A stretch of DNA of 64,000 nt from Actinoplanes sichuanensis (GCF_033097365.1 NZ_AP028461.1:1674001-1738000), one strand, 5' to 3'; positions 28,201 through 37,664 are shown, counted from the first letter of the stretch. Notes: generated by a model from the letters alone, not told the origin. Program-made: numbers and translations.

Positions 28201-31200
28201 TGTACGGCCAGTCGCTGGAGCCGACCACGTCGACAGCGGCGACCACGAAGACCGCCTACAACCCGACGCTCTACATCGGCACCAACGGCAAGCTGCTCGG
28301 CGGCTTCCCGAAGGCGGCCACCCCGGGCACCTCGCTGGGCACCCTGCTGGCCGCCGGTCAGGGGCAGTGCCTCACCGTTCCCGGTAACTCGTCGACAAAC
28401 GGGACCGTGCTGGCGCTGGCTACCTGTTCGACCGCGGCGAACCAGAGCTTCTCCTGGACCACCGACGGTCGCCTGCAGGTGACCACCGGCGGCGTCGTCA
28501 AGTGCATCGACACCGAGGACCAGGGTTTCACCAACGGCGCCGACCTGATCATCAACTCCTGCTACAGCACCTACGCCACGCAGAAGTGGGACGTGCAGGT
28601 CGACGGCCAGATCGTCAACGACGCCTCCGGCCTGTGCATGGACTCCGTCGGTGACGGCAGCCAGGCCGGCGCGCTGATGCAGATCTGGGTCTGCGGCAAG
28701 AACCGGCCGGTCGACCAGCTGTTCACTGCCCGCGTGCACAAGCCGATGGAGTCGAAGGTCACGGTCAACAACGGCGACTGGAAGCACGTCGTGCTGACCG
28801 CCTCCGGCAACACGCAGAAGATGTACATCAACGGTGACGAGGTCGCCTCCGAGACCGGCGTGACCGTGCAGGACCTGGGCGCGAACAGCTCGTACGTCGG
28901 CCGTGGTTTCCTCGGTGGCGGCTGGCCGCAGACGACACTCGCCAACGCGAACAGCAACGTCGGCACCCGGGACGGCTTCAACGGCACGATCGCCGAGGTC
29001 GCGATCTTCGACACCGCCGTCGACAAGCAGGTCGTCGACGACCTGTGGGCGGCCCGGAACCCGGTCAAGCAGCTGACCCGGGTGGTGCGCCCGTCCGGCG
29101 CCGACGCCGCGATCATCCTGTACGACGGGGTGAGCGGCCGGGTCAGCGAACTGGTCGACGGCAACGGCACCAGCTGGAAGCCGGAGGAACCGGTCCTCGG
29201 CGGCACCTCGAAGGTCTACGAGAGCGCGGTTCTCGGCGGCGCGCCGACCAACTACTGGCGGATGGCCGAGACCACTCCCGGCGTCACCGACGCGGTGAAC
29301 CAGGTCAACGGCAACGTGGCCACGTACAACAAGGTCGGGCTCGGGTCGGTGGACGGCCCGTTCGGCGCGGCCGGCAAGGCCGGTTCGTTCAACGGCACCG
29401 ACTCCTACCTGACGCTGCCGTCGCAGGTGGTGCCGGCCGGCAACAACTCGGTGTCGATGTGGATCAACACCACCAGCACCAAGACCACGCTGCTCGGCAT
29501 GAAGTACTCGGCCTTCGGCACCCTCAACTACCTGGACGTGCCGACGCTCTGGATCACCGCGGACGGCAAGCTGCGAGGTCTGTCCCCGTCGAAGACGCCC
29601 ACCGGCCCGATGAACTCGATCGGCATCGCCGGCAAGTGCATCGACGTCGACAACGGCAACACCGCCGACGGCACGGCGATCCAGAGTTGGGCCTGCAACG
29701 GCAGCGCCCCGCAGAACGTGTCCATCGTGCAGACCGCCGCCAACAGCAACCGGTTCACCCTCCAGTTGTACGGCAAGTGCATCACGCCGAACGGTGCCGG
29801 CACCGCCAACGGCACCCTGCTCAAGCTGTGGACCTGCAACAACAGCGCCTCCCAGCAGTTCTACGCCTCGGCCGAGGCGCTCTACAACCCGTCCTCCGGT
29901 CGCTGCATCGACATCCCCGGCAGTTCCAAGACCAACGGCACCGACCTTCAGCTGTACGACTGCAACAGCACCGGAGCGCAGAAGTGGCTTCCGTCGCTGA
30001 CCAGCAAGACCGCGGTCAACGACGGCAAGTGGCACCACGTGGCGCTGACCACGGACGGCACGAACCAGGCCCTGTACGTCGACGGTGTGAAGACCCAGTC
30101 CTCCGCCGGCACCCGGCCGATGGACCCGGACCAGACCCCGACGTACATCCTCGGCGGCGGTTACGTCGACAACGCGGCCAGCAACTTCTACTACCTGAAC
30201 GCGCAGGCCGGCTCGTTCTTCAAGGGCAGCATCGCCGAGGCCGCCTTCTACTCCTCGGCGCTCGACGACGCGCAGGCGTCGTACCAGTTCAAGGCCCGGC
30301 ACGCCGCCAAGGCGGCACCGGCCGGCGAGATCGACTACACGATCACCGGCCCGAACAACGTCCAGACCACCACGGTCACCGATCTGATGTACGGCCGTAA
30401 GGTCGCCGAGGTCGACGCGCTGAAGAACGTCACCCGCTACGGCTACAGCGGCAAGGGCAACCTGCGCACGATCACCGACGCCAACGGCAACATGACGATC
30501 AACGAGCACGACGCGCGCGGCAACGTGGTGTCGGCGACGAACTGTCAGGACCGGTCGGCGAACAACTGCTCCACGTCGTACTCCACGTACTACCTCGACG
30601 CCGCGAACCCGTCGGACATCCGCAACGACCGGCTGTTGCAGCAGCGCGGACCCGGCTCGGCGTCGGTCAGCGACAACAAGTACCTGACCACCTTCACGTA
30701 CGACACCCGCGGCAACCGGACCAGCGAGACCGACCCGCTCGGCCGCCGGACGTCGATCACCTACACCGACGGCGGCACCGACGGCGGTTACAAGGGCGGC
30801 ACCGCCCCGCCCGACCTGCCGTGGAAGATCGTCAAGCCCAACGGCGGTATGCAGGAGATCCTCTACTTCGCCAGCGGTGACATCGCCCAGACCACCGACC
30901 CGGCCGGCGCGATCACCCGGTACGAGTACGACGGTGTCGGCCGAACCGTCAAGGAGTACGAGTACCTCGGCACGACCGACGGCGTCGACGACATCGGCTC
31001 GCAGACACTGTTCGAGCACGACCGCCTGGACCGGGTCGTGAAGACGACCGACACCGAGGTCACCAACGCGGTCACCGGTGCCAAGCACAAGCCGGTCACC
31101 ACGTTGAACTACAACGTCGACGGCCTGCTCGCCTCCGAGACCGTTTCCGACGCGACAGGTGGCGACGCCGACCGGCGGGTCGTCTACGGCTACGACCGTT

Positions 31201-34200
31201 TCGGCCGGCGTGTGTCGGAGACCGACCAGCGCAACTTCACCACCGAGTACGCCTACGACGCGTTCGGCCGGATGAACAAGCAGATCAGTGCCGACGGCAC
31301 GATCCAGCTGACCGAGTTCGACGCGGCCGGCAACGAGCTGGCCACCTGGGTGCAGGACCCGGACGCGGAGGTCGAGGCGGACCGCAACCGCCGGATCCGT
31401 TCGCTCGCCTACGACCCGGCCGGGCGTCTCGCGTCCGAGACCGACGCGATGAACTACGTCACGAAGTACACGTACACCGACAACAACCTGCTGGCCACGG
31501 TGACCAGGACGAACGGCTGCGACACGGCGGTGACTCCGGGCTGCACCCTGGAGTCGTACGTGCTGGAGAGCAACACCTACGACGTGGCCGGCAACCGGAC
31601 CAAGCAGGTCACCAACAACGGCCTGACCACGACGAACCACACCTACGACAATGTCGGGCGCGGAACGGCCGCGTCGGTGGTCGTCACCGACACCGACGAC
31701 ACGGTCACCCCGGCGGTCACCACGACCACGACCCGGACCACGAAGTACGCCTACTCGGCCGATGACGACGTGGTGAACACCCAGCTGCTCGACGGCGGCA
31801 CGGTGCTCGCCGAGTCCGACATCATCTACGACCGGATGGGCCGGACCCACCAGCAGACCACGTACCTGAGCAGTGGTCTGACGCCGACGGCGCGCTGGAA
31901 GATGAACCACACCTCCGGCACCACCGCCACCGACGCGGCCGGCAACAACGACGCGACCGTGACCGGCGCGGTCACCTGGTCGGCCGAGCGCAGCGGCGCG
32001 GCGTCCTTCAACGGCACGGCGAAGTCGTACCTGTCGGCTCGCCCGCCGGTGGACACCCAGCGGGCGTTCACCCTCAGCGCGTGGGCCAAGCTCGGCGCGA
32101 CCGACGCGAACCGGTACGTGGCGTCCATCGGCGGTGACATCGTCGACGACGCGCTGCGGGTCTACTACGACAAGACGAACACCGCGTGGCGCGCCGAGAT
32201 GGTCGTTCGGAAGCCGGACGGCACCAGGACGACGCTGCAGAGCACGTACACGACCGGTTCGGCGACGACGGCCTGGCAGCACCTGGCCGTGGCAGTCACC
32301 CCGGCCACCACCGCGGGCGGCGCCAGCACCGCGCAGTTGTATGTTGACGGTGTCGAGAAGGCGAAGATCTCGACCACCGAGTTCCAGTTCAACAACCGGG
32401 CGATCGGGCTGCTCATCGGCACCGCCAACCCGGACTTCGGGATGTTCTCCGGCCAGATCGACGACGTCCAGACGTACCAGAAGGCCCTGACCGCGGCCGA
32501 GGTCGGCCAGCTCGTCGCCGGCACCGCGCCCGCCGACACCGCCCGGGTCTCCCGGACCAGCTACGACCTGTCCCGCGACGGCAACGTCAACTCGGTGGCC
32601 GACCCGAAGGGCGTCACCACCTACATCTACAACGACGAGGTCGGCCGCCCGGTCACCACCACTCTGCCGGCGGTGACCACCGTCGAGGGCGAGGGCACCC
32701 CGGTCACCTCGGTGTCGGTCACCCGAGTCGGTTACAACACCTTCGGTGAGGCGACCGAGCAGGAGGACCCGCACAAGAAGGTCACGATCAACCGGTACGA
32801 CGGTGTCGGCAACCTGGTCGAGACGCAGTCCCCGGCGTACACCGCGCCCGGCAGCAGCGAGCCGGTCACGGCGTTCAAGCGGGTCGAGTACAACCAGGCC
32901 GGTCAGGTCGAGCTGACCACCGATCCGAACGGTGCGGAGACCGACTACGAGTACGACGTGCTCGGCCGGACCACCAAGATCACAACTCCGGACGGCGGGA
33001 TCACCCGGTACGAGTACACGCCGAACGGTGACCTGCTGAAGCACACCGACCCGAACGGCTCGGCGGTCGCCTCGACCTACGACTACCTCGGCCGCACCAT
33101 CGAGAGCACGTCGGCGGTGCGTCAGAACAGCGCCGGTTACACGACGAAGTACACCTACGGCACCAGTCCGTGGCCGACCCAGGTGACCAGCCCCGGCAAC
33201 GTCGTCACCAAGGCGAAGTACAACACCGTCGGCGAGCCGACGCTGATGATCGATGCCGCGAACAACGTCACGAAGACGAAGTACGACGGCGCCGGCCGCC
33301 CGGTGCGGGTCACCTCACCGGACGGTTCGTTCACCAATACGGCGTACGACTTCGCGGGTCGCGCGGTCCGGTCGGCCGACTACGCGCCGGGTGGGACGAC
33401 GGCGCTGCGTACGCGAAGCCAGGACTACGACATCGCCGGCAACCTGACCGGCACGACGGATGCCCGGGGCACCTACCGGTACCTGGAATACGACGTGCTC
33501 GGCCAGTTGACCAAGCAGTACGAGCCGATCAGCTCGGGCGACTCGATCGTCACCACCTTCGGCTACGACAAGGCCGGCAAACCGACGAGGTACACCGACG
33601 GCCGTGGGAACACGTTCGTCACCACGTACAACTCGTGGGGTCTGGTCGAGTCGCAGATCGAGCCGGCGACCACGAGCACGCCGAACGCGGCCGACCGCAC
33701 TTTCAAGCTCGCCTACGACAAGGCCGGGCGGGTCACTCGCCTGGACTCGCCGGGCGGGGTGAGCGTCACGTCCGAGTACGACGTGATGGGCCGCCTGAAG
33801 AAGAGCTCCGGCACCGGTGCGCAGGTGGCGACCGCCGACAAGACCTACGACTACGACCTCGTCGGCCGGATGACCGCGTTCACCGGGTCGGCGGGCACCA
33901 ACACCATCGCGTACGACGACCGCGGTCTGGTCAAGACGATCAGCGGTGTCTCGGGGAACTCGGCCTACGAGTACAACGCCGACGGGCAGCTGTCCAAGCG
34001 GACCGACGGCGCCGGAACGACCACATACCAGTACGACACGGCAGGTCGCCCGGCAAAGGTCGACAACACCGCGGCCGGCGTGAGCATGACCTACGGCTAC
34101 AACAACCTGTCGCAGCTGGAAACGATCGCTTACGGCGGTAACACCCGGACGTTGAAGTACGACAATCTGAAGCGTCTGGCGTCGGATGAGCTGAAGACAT

Positions 34201-36764
34201 CGGCCGGGGTCAGTGTCGGCAAGCTCGCCTACGAGTGGAACCTCAACGACAGCCTGACGAAGAAGACGACGACCGGTTTCAACGGGGCGTCGACGAACAC
34301 CTACACCTACGACCTCGCTGACCGGCTGATCGGGTGGGACAACGGCGTCACCCCGACGGTGTACGCGTACGACAAGTCCGGTAACCGGGTCCAGGCCGGT
34401 ACGAAGACGTTCACCTACGACCAGCGCAACCAGCTGGCCACCGACTCGGACGGAACGACCTACCAGTACACGGCTCGTGGCACTCTGGCCTCCACGATGC
34501 AGAACGGTCAGACGGTGGAGACGACCACCGACGCGTTCAACCAGGTGGTCACGCAGGGTTCCAAGAACGGTGGCCGCAGCAGCTACACCTACGACGGTCT
34601 GGGCCGGGTCATCCAGGCCGGTCTGACGTACACCGGTCTGGGCAACGACGTGGCCGCCGATGGCAGCTCCGTCTACGTCCGTGACGTCGCCGACCAGCTG
34701 ATCGGGGTCTCGTCCTCGGCCGGCAACCGGTACGCCTGGACCGACACGCACACGGATGTCGTCGGTGAGTTCACCGCGACCGGGACGGCGTTGTCCGGGT
34801 CGGTGTCCTATGACCCGTGGGGCAAGGTGCTGGCTGCCGGTGGGATGACCGGTCGGTTGGGTTATCAGCAGGAGTGGACGGATCAGACGACCGGCAAGGT
34901 CAACATGTGGTCGCGCTGGTACGACCCGGAGACCGGCGCCTTCGACACCCGTGACACGGCCACCAACAGCCCGGCTCCGACATCGGGTGCGGCGAATCGG
35001 TTCGCGTATGCCGAGGGTGACCCGATGTCGAACACCGACACCACGGGCAACGCGGTCGACGGTAAGTGCGGTGAGTACGACTACGCCTGCGCGGTGAAGA
35101 AGTACCAGGCGGAGTTGGCCGTCTACACGGGCCAGATGGAACAGCGCGACCGGGACATGAAGGCGGTCGGTTCGGAGATCGCCGCGCAGGAGGCGGAGTA
35201 TCAGCGGGCGGTGGCGGAGAGCCAGACGTCGCTGCTGGACATCCTGCTGCAGGTCGGCGTCGGCATGCTGCTGGACATGATCGGCTACAACTCGGTGGTC
35301 GGTTGTCTGGGCGGCAGCATCTTCGACTGTGTCGACCTGGCGATGAGCGCTCTCGGTCCGATCAAGGCGTTGAAGATCGGCCGCTCCCTGTTCAACGCGG
35401 CCGACCGTGCGTTGACGGGTTACCGCACGTGGAAGCGCATCGTCGACGGTGCGCAGACGGTGATGCGGCGTTCGCAGGACCTGATGAACCAGGCGCGTAA
35501 GCACCTGAACGACATCATGCAGAAGGTCCCGAAGAAGCCGAAGCCGCCGAAGAAGAAGGTCAAGCCCCCGGCGAAGAAGAAGCCCAAGCCGAAGCCGAAG
35601 CCCGAACCCAAGCCCAAGCCGGCGAAGCAGGCCAAGCAGCCGAAGCCGAAGACCGAGCCGAAGAAGGAGAAGAAGCCGACCGAGACGAAGGCTTCTAAGC
35701 CGAAGGCCCAGAACGACCAGCCTGCGAAGCGCCAATCCGAGGCCAACCGCCCGGACGACAAGCCGGACGAGGCAAACAGACCAGAGCCGGCCCAGCGCGG
35801 GTGCAAGGGGGACGGTCCGCAGCCGCCGCCTTCGGAGACACACAGTTTCGATCCGTCGACCCTGGTGCTAATGGCTGATGGTTCCGCACGGCCGATCTCC
35901 GAGGTCACCGTCGGTGATGAGGTCCAGGCCAAGGACCCGGTCACCGGCGAGGCGGGCGCGCGACAGGTCACCCTGCTGCACTCCAACCGCGACCTCGAAC
36001 TGACCGACGTCACCGTCTCCGACCGGCCGCTGGTCGGCGCCGGTAAATCGGCGAACGAGGGCAAGGGTGACCGCAGCACCCGCGGCCCGACCGAGTCGGC
36101 ACTGCTGGAGACGACGGCACACCACCCGTTCTGGGACGCCACCACCGGCGCCTGGGTCGACGCGGCCGACCTGGTCGCGGGCGAATCCACGCTGGTCGGC
36201 CCGGATGGCCAGATCCAGTACGTCACCGCGGTTCGGAACTACACGTCCGCCAAGGTGATGCGTGACCTCACCGTCGACGACATTCACACGTACTATGTGA
36301 TCGCCGGTGCAACGCCGGTACTAGTGCACAACAACAACAACAACGGTCTGCCATATGATGCATGCCCGGTCAAGTATCCGGTTAACAAACTGCGGCACGG
36401 TGCCTACGGAGAGGATGAGACTCGTGCTGATTTGGAGGCCGGTGGATACACTAATATCACCGATGAGGTCACGTTCACGGACAGGAACGGAAACCCATTC
36501 AGAGCGGACTTCATCGCGAAGGATCCAGCTGGGAACTGGATTGCCATCGAGACCAAGACCAGCGGAGGCGGTGCCTCTGGCCGCCTGGCGGGACCTGATG
36601 TGGTGTCCAAGATGGGCATAGATCAGGTTACCGGATATTACGATCTTGTACATGGCGGGCTGACCTTAGCGACGGATAAGCTATCCCAATACGGTTTCAG
36701 TCATGGGGCCAGATTCACCGTCTCGAACTTTGGAAAGAGCAGCAAACTATGTCCGCATTGTTAG
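25203..36764 (+). CDS. Giant RHS polymorphic toxin 2, HINT domain, PD-(D/E)xK nuclease-like tip
   Basis: 3,853 aa, collinear with toxin 1 through all modules: DNRLRE-like, RHS entry, two ricin-interrupted LamG domains, YD repeats, third LamG, RHS core end (WYDPETGAFDTRD), Lys/Pro linker and HINT (~3547-3710, ending VHN). The first 218 bp are identical to toxin gene 1, and long identical blocks alternate with diverged ones. The tip is residues 3711-3853 (bases 36333-36761). It has GEDETRADLEAGGY, then FRADFIA (Asp ~3769), then AIETKT (Glu ~3783, Lys ~3785). This helix-Glu, Asp, ExK arrangement is the restriction-endonuclease-like fold signature, so the tip is predicted to cut nucleic acid. It ends CPHC. 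GC drops clearly at the tip. The role as a contact-delivered nuclease toxin is inferred from family architecture. Confidence 0.92.
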   Translation: MLRGIAGATALAVALSLGVPPEVVPEGGGWPVAGLLSPFRQVAALGAVTGLPEQKLGAGTGDDHYVATDETQAEGGAGRAPGRGKGAVDPAPPTQPKAEAFTTGTKPGDENSFDPKTSERLPEKSTATYTEFENEDGSITRQIHDSRVNYRAADGSYQPIDTSLTRNGDRLDAGANSIDVSLSAVGTDATEEPVPSPSVSPSTPVTPATDEDPLASITTASGHTLAYDLDGAAPVQARINGDTATYPEILPGTDLELRSLNDGLKETLILKSPAAGNEWVFPLKLDGLTPKRQADGSINLVTSTGAVAMRVPRGWMQDSNVDPKSGAPAESSGVQYELITRDGGQALKVTADAAWLNDPARKYPVRVDPTAEWSTPDTGDVFTDDSTSTTNHNGDNLPVGTYDGGTTRSRSFIHFDDFDNDGLMGTQIRSAKLFLFHTWSYNCATHKPVDIRQITETWTVAGLEDNGKLADGPTYSAPIGQLNITDNYPACENTGSNRGTGKFRSASLPVKTFNGWSSGTMSNFGLALTASETDSTAFKRFTSANYGGAATDPYLELTYDYNVDAQVDEQYPAYGAAAKTLRPELIADAHDPDNWPKTLTYKFILYSKDAKTEITNSGWISKKSWTVPAGKMVWGETYYWTAMVSDGLTNNEDYLSKHLLVTPVPQPSITSGLSQNSGQGFDPVIGNYTTTVRDAMVATVGPPLEISRAYNSIDPRSDQAFGAGWSSVVDAKAVVKTATVGGVTAVNTVVVTSPNGREMAYGRNADGTFNSPAGLAASFTELAGGAGYRLREKDGSVTEYAQKVADGRFAISSITDVSGRKQTFAYTDNLLSTITAASGRTLDLHWTSTTPKRVNYVATDPVVPGDWDSVNTWWYDYVDGQLTKVCPPTNWGDCHTYQYTVTRSLYQTAMLNARPASYWRMTHTTGTSADSEILENGGTDVAPHVDLSLNQPGPLAGSTARAAWFNGTTSHLQVPAKAASDATNQAVSMWFKTTATDGVLYGQSLEPTTSTAATTKTAYNPTLYIGTNGKLLGGFPKAATPGTSLGTLLAAGQGQCLTVPGNSSTNGTVLALATCSTAANQSFSWTTDGRLQVTTGGVVKCIDTEDQGFTNGADLIINSCYSTYATQKWDVQVDGQIVNDASGLCMDSVGDGSQAGALMQIWVCGKNRPVDQLFTARVHKPMESKVTVNNGDWKHVVLTASGNTQKMYINGDEVASETGVTVQDLGANSSYVGRGFLGGGWPQTTLANANSNVGTRDGFNGTIAEVAIFDTAVDKQVVDDLWAARNPVKQLTRVVRPSGADAAIILYDGVSGRVSELVDGNGTSWKPEEPVLGGTSKVYESAVLGGAPTNYWRMAETTPGVTDAVNQVNGNVATYNKVGLGSVDGPFGAAGKAGSFNGTDSYLTLPSQVVPAGNNSVSMWINTTSTKTTLLGMKYSAFGTLNYLDVPTLWITADGKLRGLSPSKTPTGPMNSIGIAGKCIDVDNGNTADGTAIQSWACNGSAPQNVSIVQTAANSNRFTLQLYGKCITPNGAGTANGTLLKLWTCNNSASQQFYASAEALYNPSSGRCIDIPGSSKTNGTDLQLYDCNSTGAQKWLPSLTSKTAVNDGKWHHVALTTDGTNQALYVDGVKTQSSAGTRPMDPDQTPTYILGGGYVDNAASNFYYLNAQAGSFFKGSIAEAAFYSSALDDAQASYQFKARHAAKAAPAGEIDYTITGPNNVQTTTVTDLMYGRKVAEVDALKNVTRYGYSGKGNLRTITDANGNMTINEHDARGNVVSATNCQDRSANNCSTSYSTYYLDAANPSDIRNDRLLQQRGPGSASVSDNKYLTTFTYDTRGNRTSETDPLGRRTSITYTDGGTDGGYKGGTAPPDLPWKIVKPNGGMQEILYFASGDIAQTTDPAGAITRYEYDGVGRTVKEYEYLGTTDGVDDIGSQTLFEHDRLDRVVKTTDTEVTNAVTGAKHKPVTTLNYNVDGLLASETVSDATGGDADRRVVYGYDRFGRRVSETDQRNFTTEYAYDAFGRMNKQISADGTIQLTEFDAAGNELATWVQDPDAEVEADRNRRIRSLAYDPAGRLASETDAMNYVTKYTYTDNNLLATVTRTNGCDTAVTPGCTLESYVLESNTYDVAGNRTKQVTNNGLTTTNHTYDNVGRGTAASVVVTDTDDTVTPAVTTTTTRTTKYAYSADDDVVNTQLLDGGTVLAESDIIYDRMGRTHQQTTYLSSGLTPTARWKMNHTSGTTATDAAGNNDATVTGAVTWSAERSGAASFNGTAKSYLSARPPVDTQRAFTLSAWAKLGATDANRYVASIGGDIVDDALRVYYDKTNTAWRAEMVVRKPDGTRTTLQSTYTTGSATTAWQHLAVAVTPATTAGGASTAQLYVDGVEKAKISTTEFQFNNRAIGLLIGTANPDFGMFSGQIDDVQTYQKALTAAEVGQLVAGTAPADTARVSRTSYDLSRDGNVNSVADPKGVTTYIYNDEVGRPVTTTLPAVTTVEGEGTPVTSVSVTRVGYNTFGEATEQEDPHKKVTINRYDGVGNLVETQSPAYTAPGSSEPVTAFKRVEYNQAGQVELTTDPNGAETDYEYDVLGRTTKITTPDGGITRYEYTPNGDLLKHTDPNGSAVASTYDYLGRTIESTSAVRQNSAGYTTKYTYGTSPWPTQVTSPGNVVTKAKYNTVGEPTLMIDAANNVTKTKYDGAGRPVRVTSPDGSFTNTAYDFAGRAVRSADYAPGGTTALRTRSQDYDIAGNLTGTTDARGTYRYLEYDVLGQLTKQYEPISSGDSIVTTFGYDKAGKPTRYTDGRGNTFVTTYNSWGLVESQIEPATTSTPNAADRTFKLAYDKAGRVTRLDSPGGVSVTSEYDVMGRLKKSSGTGAQVATADKTYDYDLVGRMTAFTGSAGTNTIAYDDRGLVKTISGVSGNSAYEYNADGQLSKRTDGAGTTTYQYDTAGRPAKVDNTAAGVSMTYGYNNLSQLETIAYGGNTRTLKYDNLKRLASDELKTSAGVSVGKLAYEWNLNDSLTKKTTTGFNGASTNTYTYDLADRLIGWDNGVTPTVYAYDKSGNRVQAGTKTFTYDQRNQLATDSDGTTYQYTARGTLASTMQNGQTVETTTDAFNQVVTQGSKNGGRSSYTYDGLGRVIQAGLTYTGLGNDVAADGSSVYVRDVADQLIGVSSSAGNRYAWTDTHTDVVGEFTATGTALSGSVSYDPWGKVLAAGGMTGRLGYQQEWTDQTTGKVNMWSRWYDPETGAFDTRDTATNSPAPTSGAANRFAYAEGDPMSNTDTTGNAVDGKCGEYDYACAVKKYQAELAVYTGQMEQRDRDMKAVGSEIAAQEAEYQRAVAESQTSLLDILLQVGVGMLLDMIGYNSVVGCLGGSIFDCVDLAMSALGPIKALKIGRSLFNAADRALTGYRTWKRIVDGAQTVMRRSQDLMNQARKHLNDIMQKVPKKPKPPKKKVKPPAKKKPKPKPKPEPKPKPAKQAKQPKPKTEPKKEKKPTETKASKPKAQNDQPAKRQSEANRPDDKPDEANRPEPAQRGCKGDGPQPPPSETHSFDPSTLVLMADGSARPISEVTVGDEVQAKDPVTGEAGARQVTLLHSNRDLELTDVTVSDRPLVGAGKSANEGKGDRSTRGPTESALLETTAHHPFWDATTGAWVDAADLVAGESTLVGPDGQIQYVTAVRNYTSAKVMRDLTVDDIHTYYVIAGATPVLVHNNNNNGLPYDACPVKYPVNKLRHGAYGEDETRADLEAGGYTNITDEVTFTDRNGNPFRADFIAKDPAGNWIAIETKTSGGGASGRLAGPDVVSKMGIDQVTGYYDLVHGGLTLATDKLSQYGFSHGARFTVSNFGKSSKLCPHC

Positions 36765-37411
36765 GTTCATTGCTTCAGTCTGAGCTGACGCAGCGACTCT
36801 CGGCAGAGGGCTGGCGGCTGGATCCTGTTGCCCGCGAGCCGCGATATTCGCACGGCGTGGGTGACGTGTTCTGGCAATTTGGTTTGAACGCATCAGGAGA
36901 CGGGCCGGTTTCGTTTTCACCCGCTGTAGGTGCTCGTCATCCAGAGACGAGCCGGCTTTATGTGAAGTTTCAGGGTCTGCCCCCGGAGCCTGAAGTATCC
37001 TTCGGCGTCTGTTCGGTCGGCCAAGGACTTGCCGACCTCGTTCGATGGGAAGGGCAGGGAGTCGCTGTTCCGCACCGCTGGAGGCTTCACGAAGAATCCG
37101 ACGTTGCACGCGTCGCAGAGGTCATGGTCTCGGACCTGCTCGGTGCCGGGTTGCGCTTCCTGTCGACCTTGAGCAGCGCCGCCGACATTTTTTCGCGTTT
37201 AGAGAACGATCAGTCCAGGTATCAGGCTCTTAATGGACACTTAGCCATCGTCGCAGCCCTTCTTGGCCACCAAGAGTCGGCCCTTTCGGCCTTGCGTTCT
37301 TATGCTGCGGAGGCTGATCGCCAGCAAGATCCTGCTCGATCGTGCACTTGGAACTTCGTCTCTTCGTATGTAGGTCATTTTGGAATTGGTGACGATCTTA
37401 TTTCCGGATGA
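36749..37411 (+). CDS. Putative immunity protein for nuclease toxin 2 (220 aa)
   Basis: ATG 36749 lies inside the last codons of toxin gene 2 (16-bp overlap, different frame), so the pair is probably translationally coupled. The 220-aa protein has no signal peptide or membrane helix. The N-terminal half is Trp/Phe-rich (EGWRLD, DVFWQFG, SRLYVKFQG), and the C-terminal half is helical (AIVAALLGHQESALSALRSYAAEADRQ), resembling a short TPR-like hairpin. I do not recognise the family. Position immediately after a variable nuclease tip, and lower GC than the RHS body, make it the expected cognate inhibitor. Confidence 0.72.
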   Translation: MSALLGSLLQSELTQRLSAEGWRLDPVAREPRYSHGVGDVFWQFGLNASGDGPVSFSPAVGARHPETSRLYVKFQGLPPEPEVSFGVCSVGQGLADLVRWEGQGVAVPHRWRLHEESDVARVAEVMVSDLLGAGLRFLSTLSSAADIFSRLENDQSRYQALNGHLAIVAALLGHQESALSALRSYAAEADRQQDPARSCTWNFVSSYVGHFGIGDDLISG

Positions 37412-37664
37412 TCATATTCCGGGGAATTGCAAAGTTGAGGCTGATTGCCCGAAAGATTCCTTTCCGCTCAGTGTTGAGCGATTGCCAAACTTCTCCAATT
37501 TTCTTGTGCGTGATGACCTTAGTATCGACGAAATGCCGGCCGAGTTCCTTGAGCTAATCTGGAATGCTGCCGATCCTGGTGCGGCCGGAATAGAGAAGAC
37601 ATGGCGAAGTCATTCAAACGTTGATTCGTCCGTCGATCCGAGGTGTGAGTCTGGAACCGGGCAG
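37380..37664 (+). pseudogene. Truncated small gene cut off by the insertion sequence
   Basis: A frame opening at TTG 37380, overlapping the end of the immunity gene by 32 bp, runs with plausible protein composition (PDDHIPGNCKVEADCPKD, then SFPLSVERLPNFSNFLV, then EMPAEFLELIWNAADP). It meets the left end of the ISAs1-type element at 37665 and continues only as missense. It may be the remains of a second immunity or toxin-associated gene. No family recognised, and the start is uncertain. Confidence 0.4.

Noticed and set aside
27654..33044. 1,796-aa open frame on the minus strand
   Set aside because: Antisense shadow of toxin gene 2 with no domain, start signal or sensible composition.
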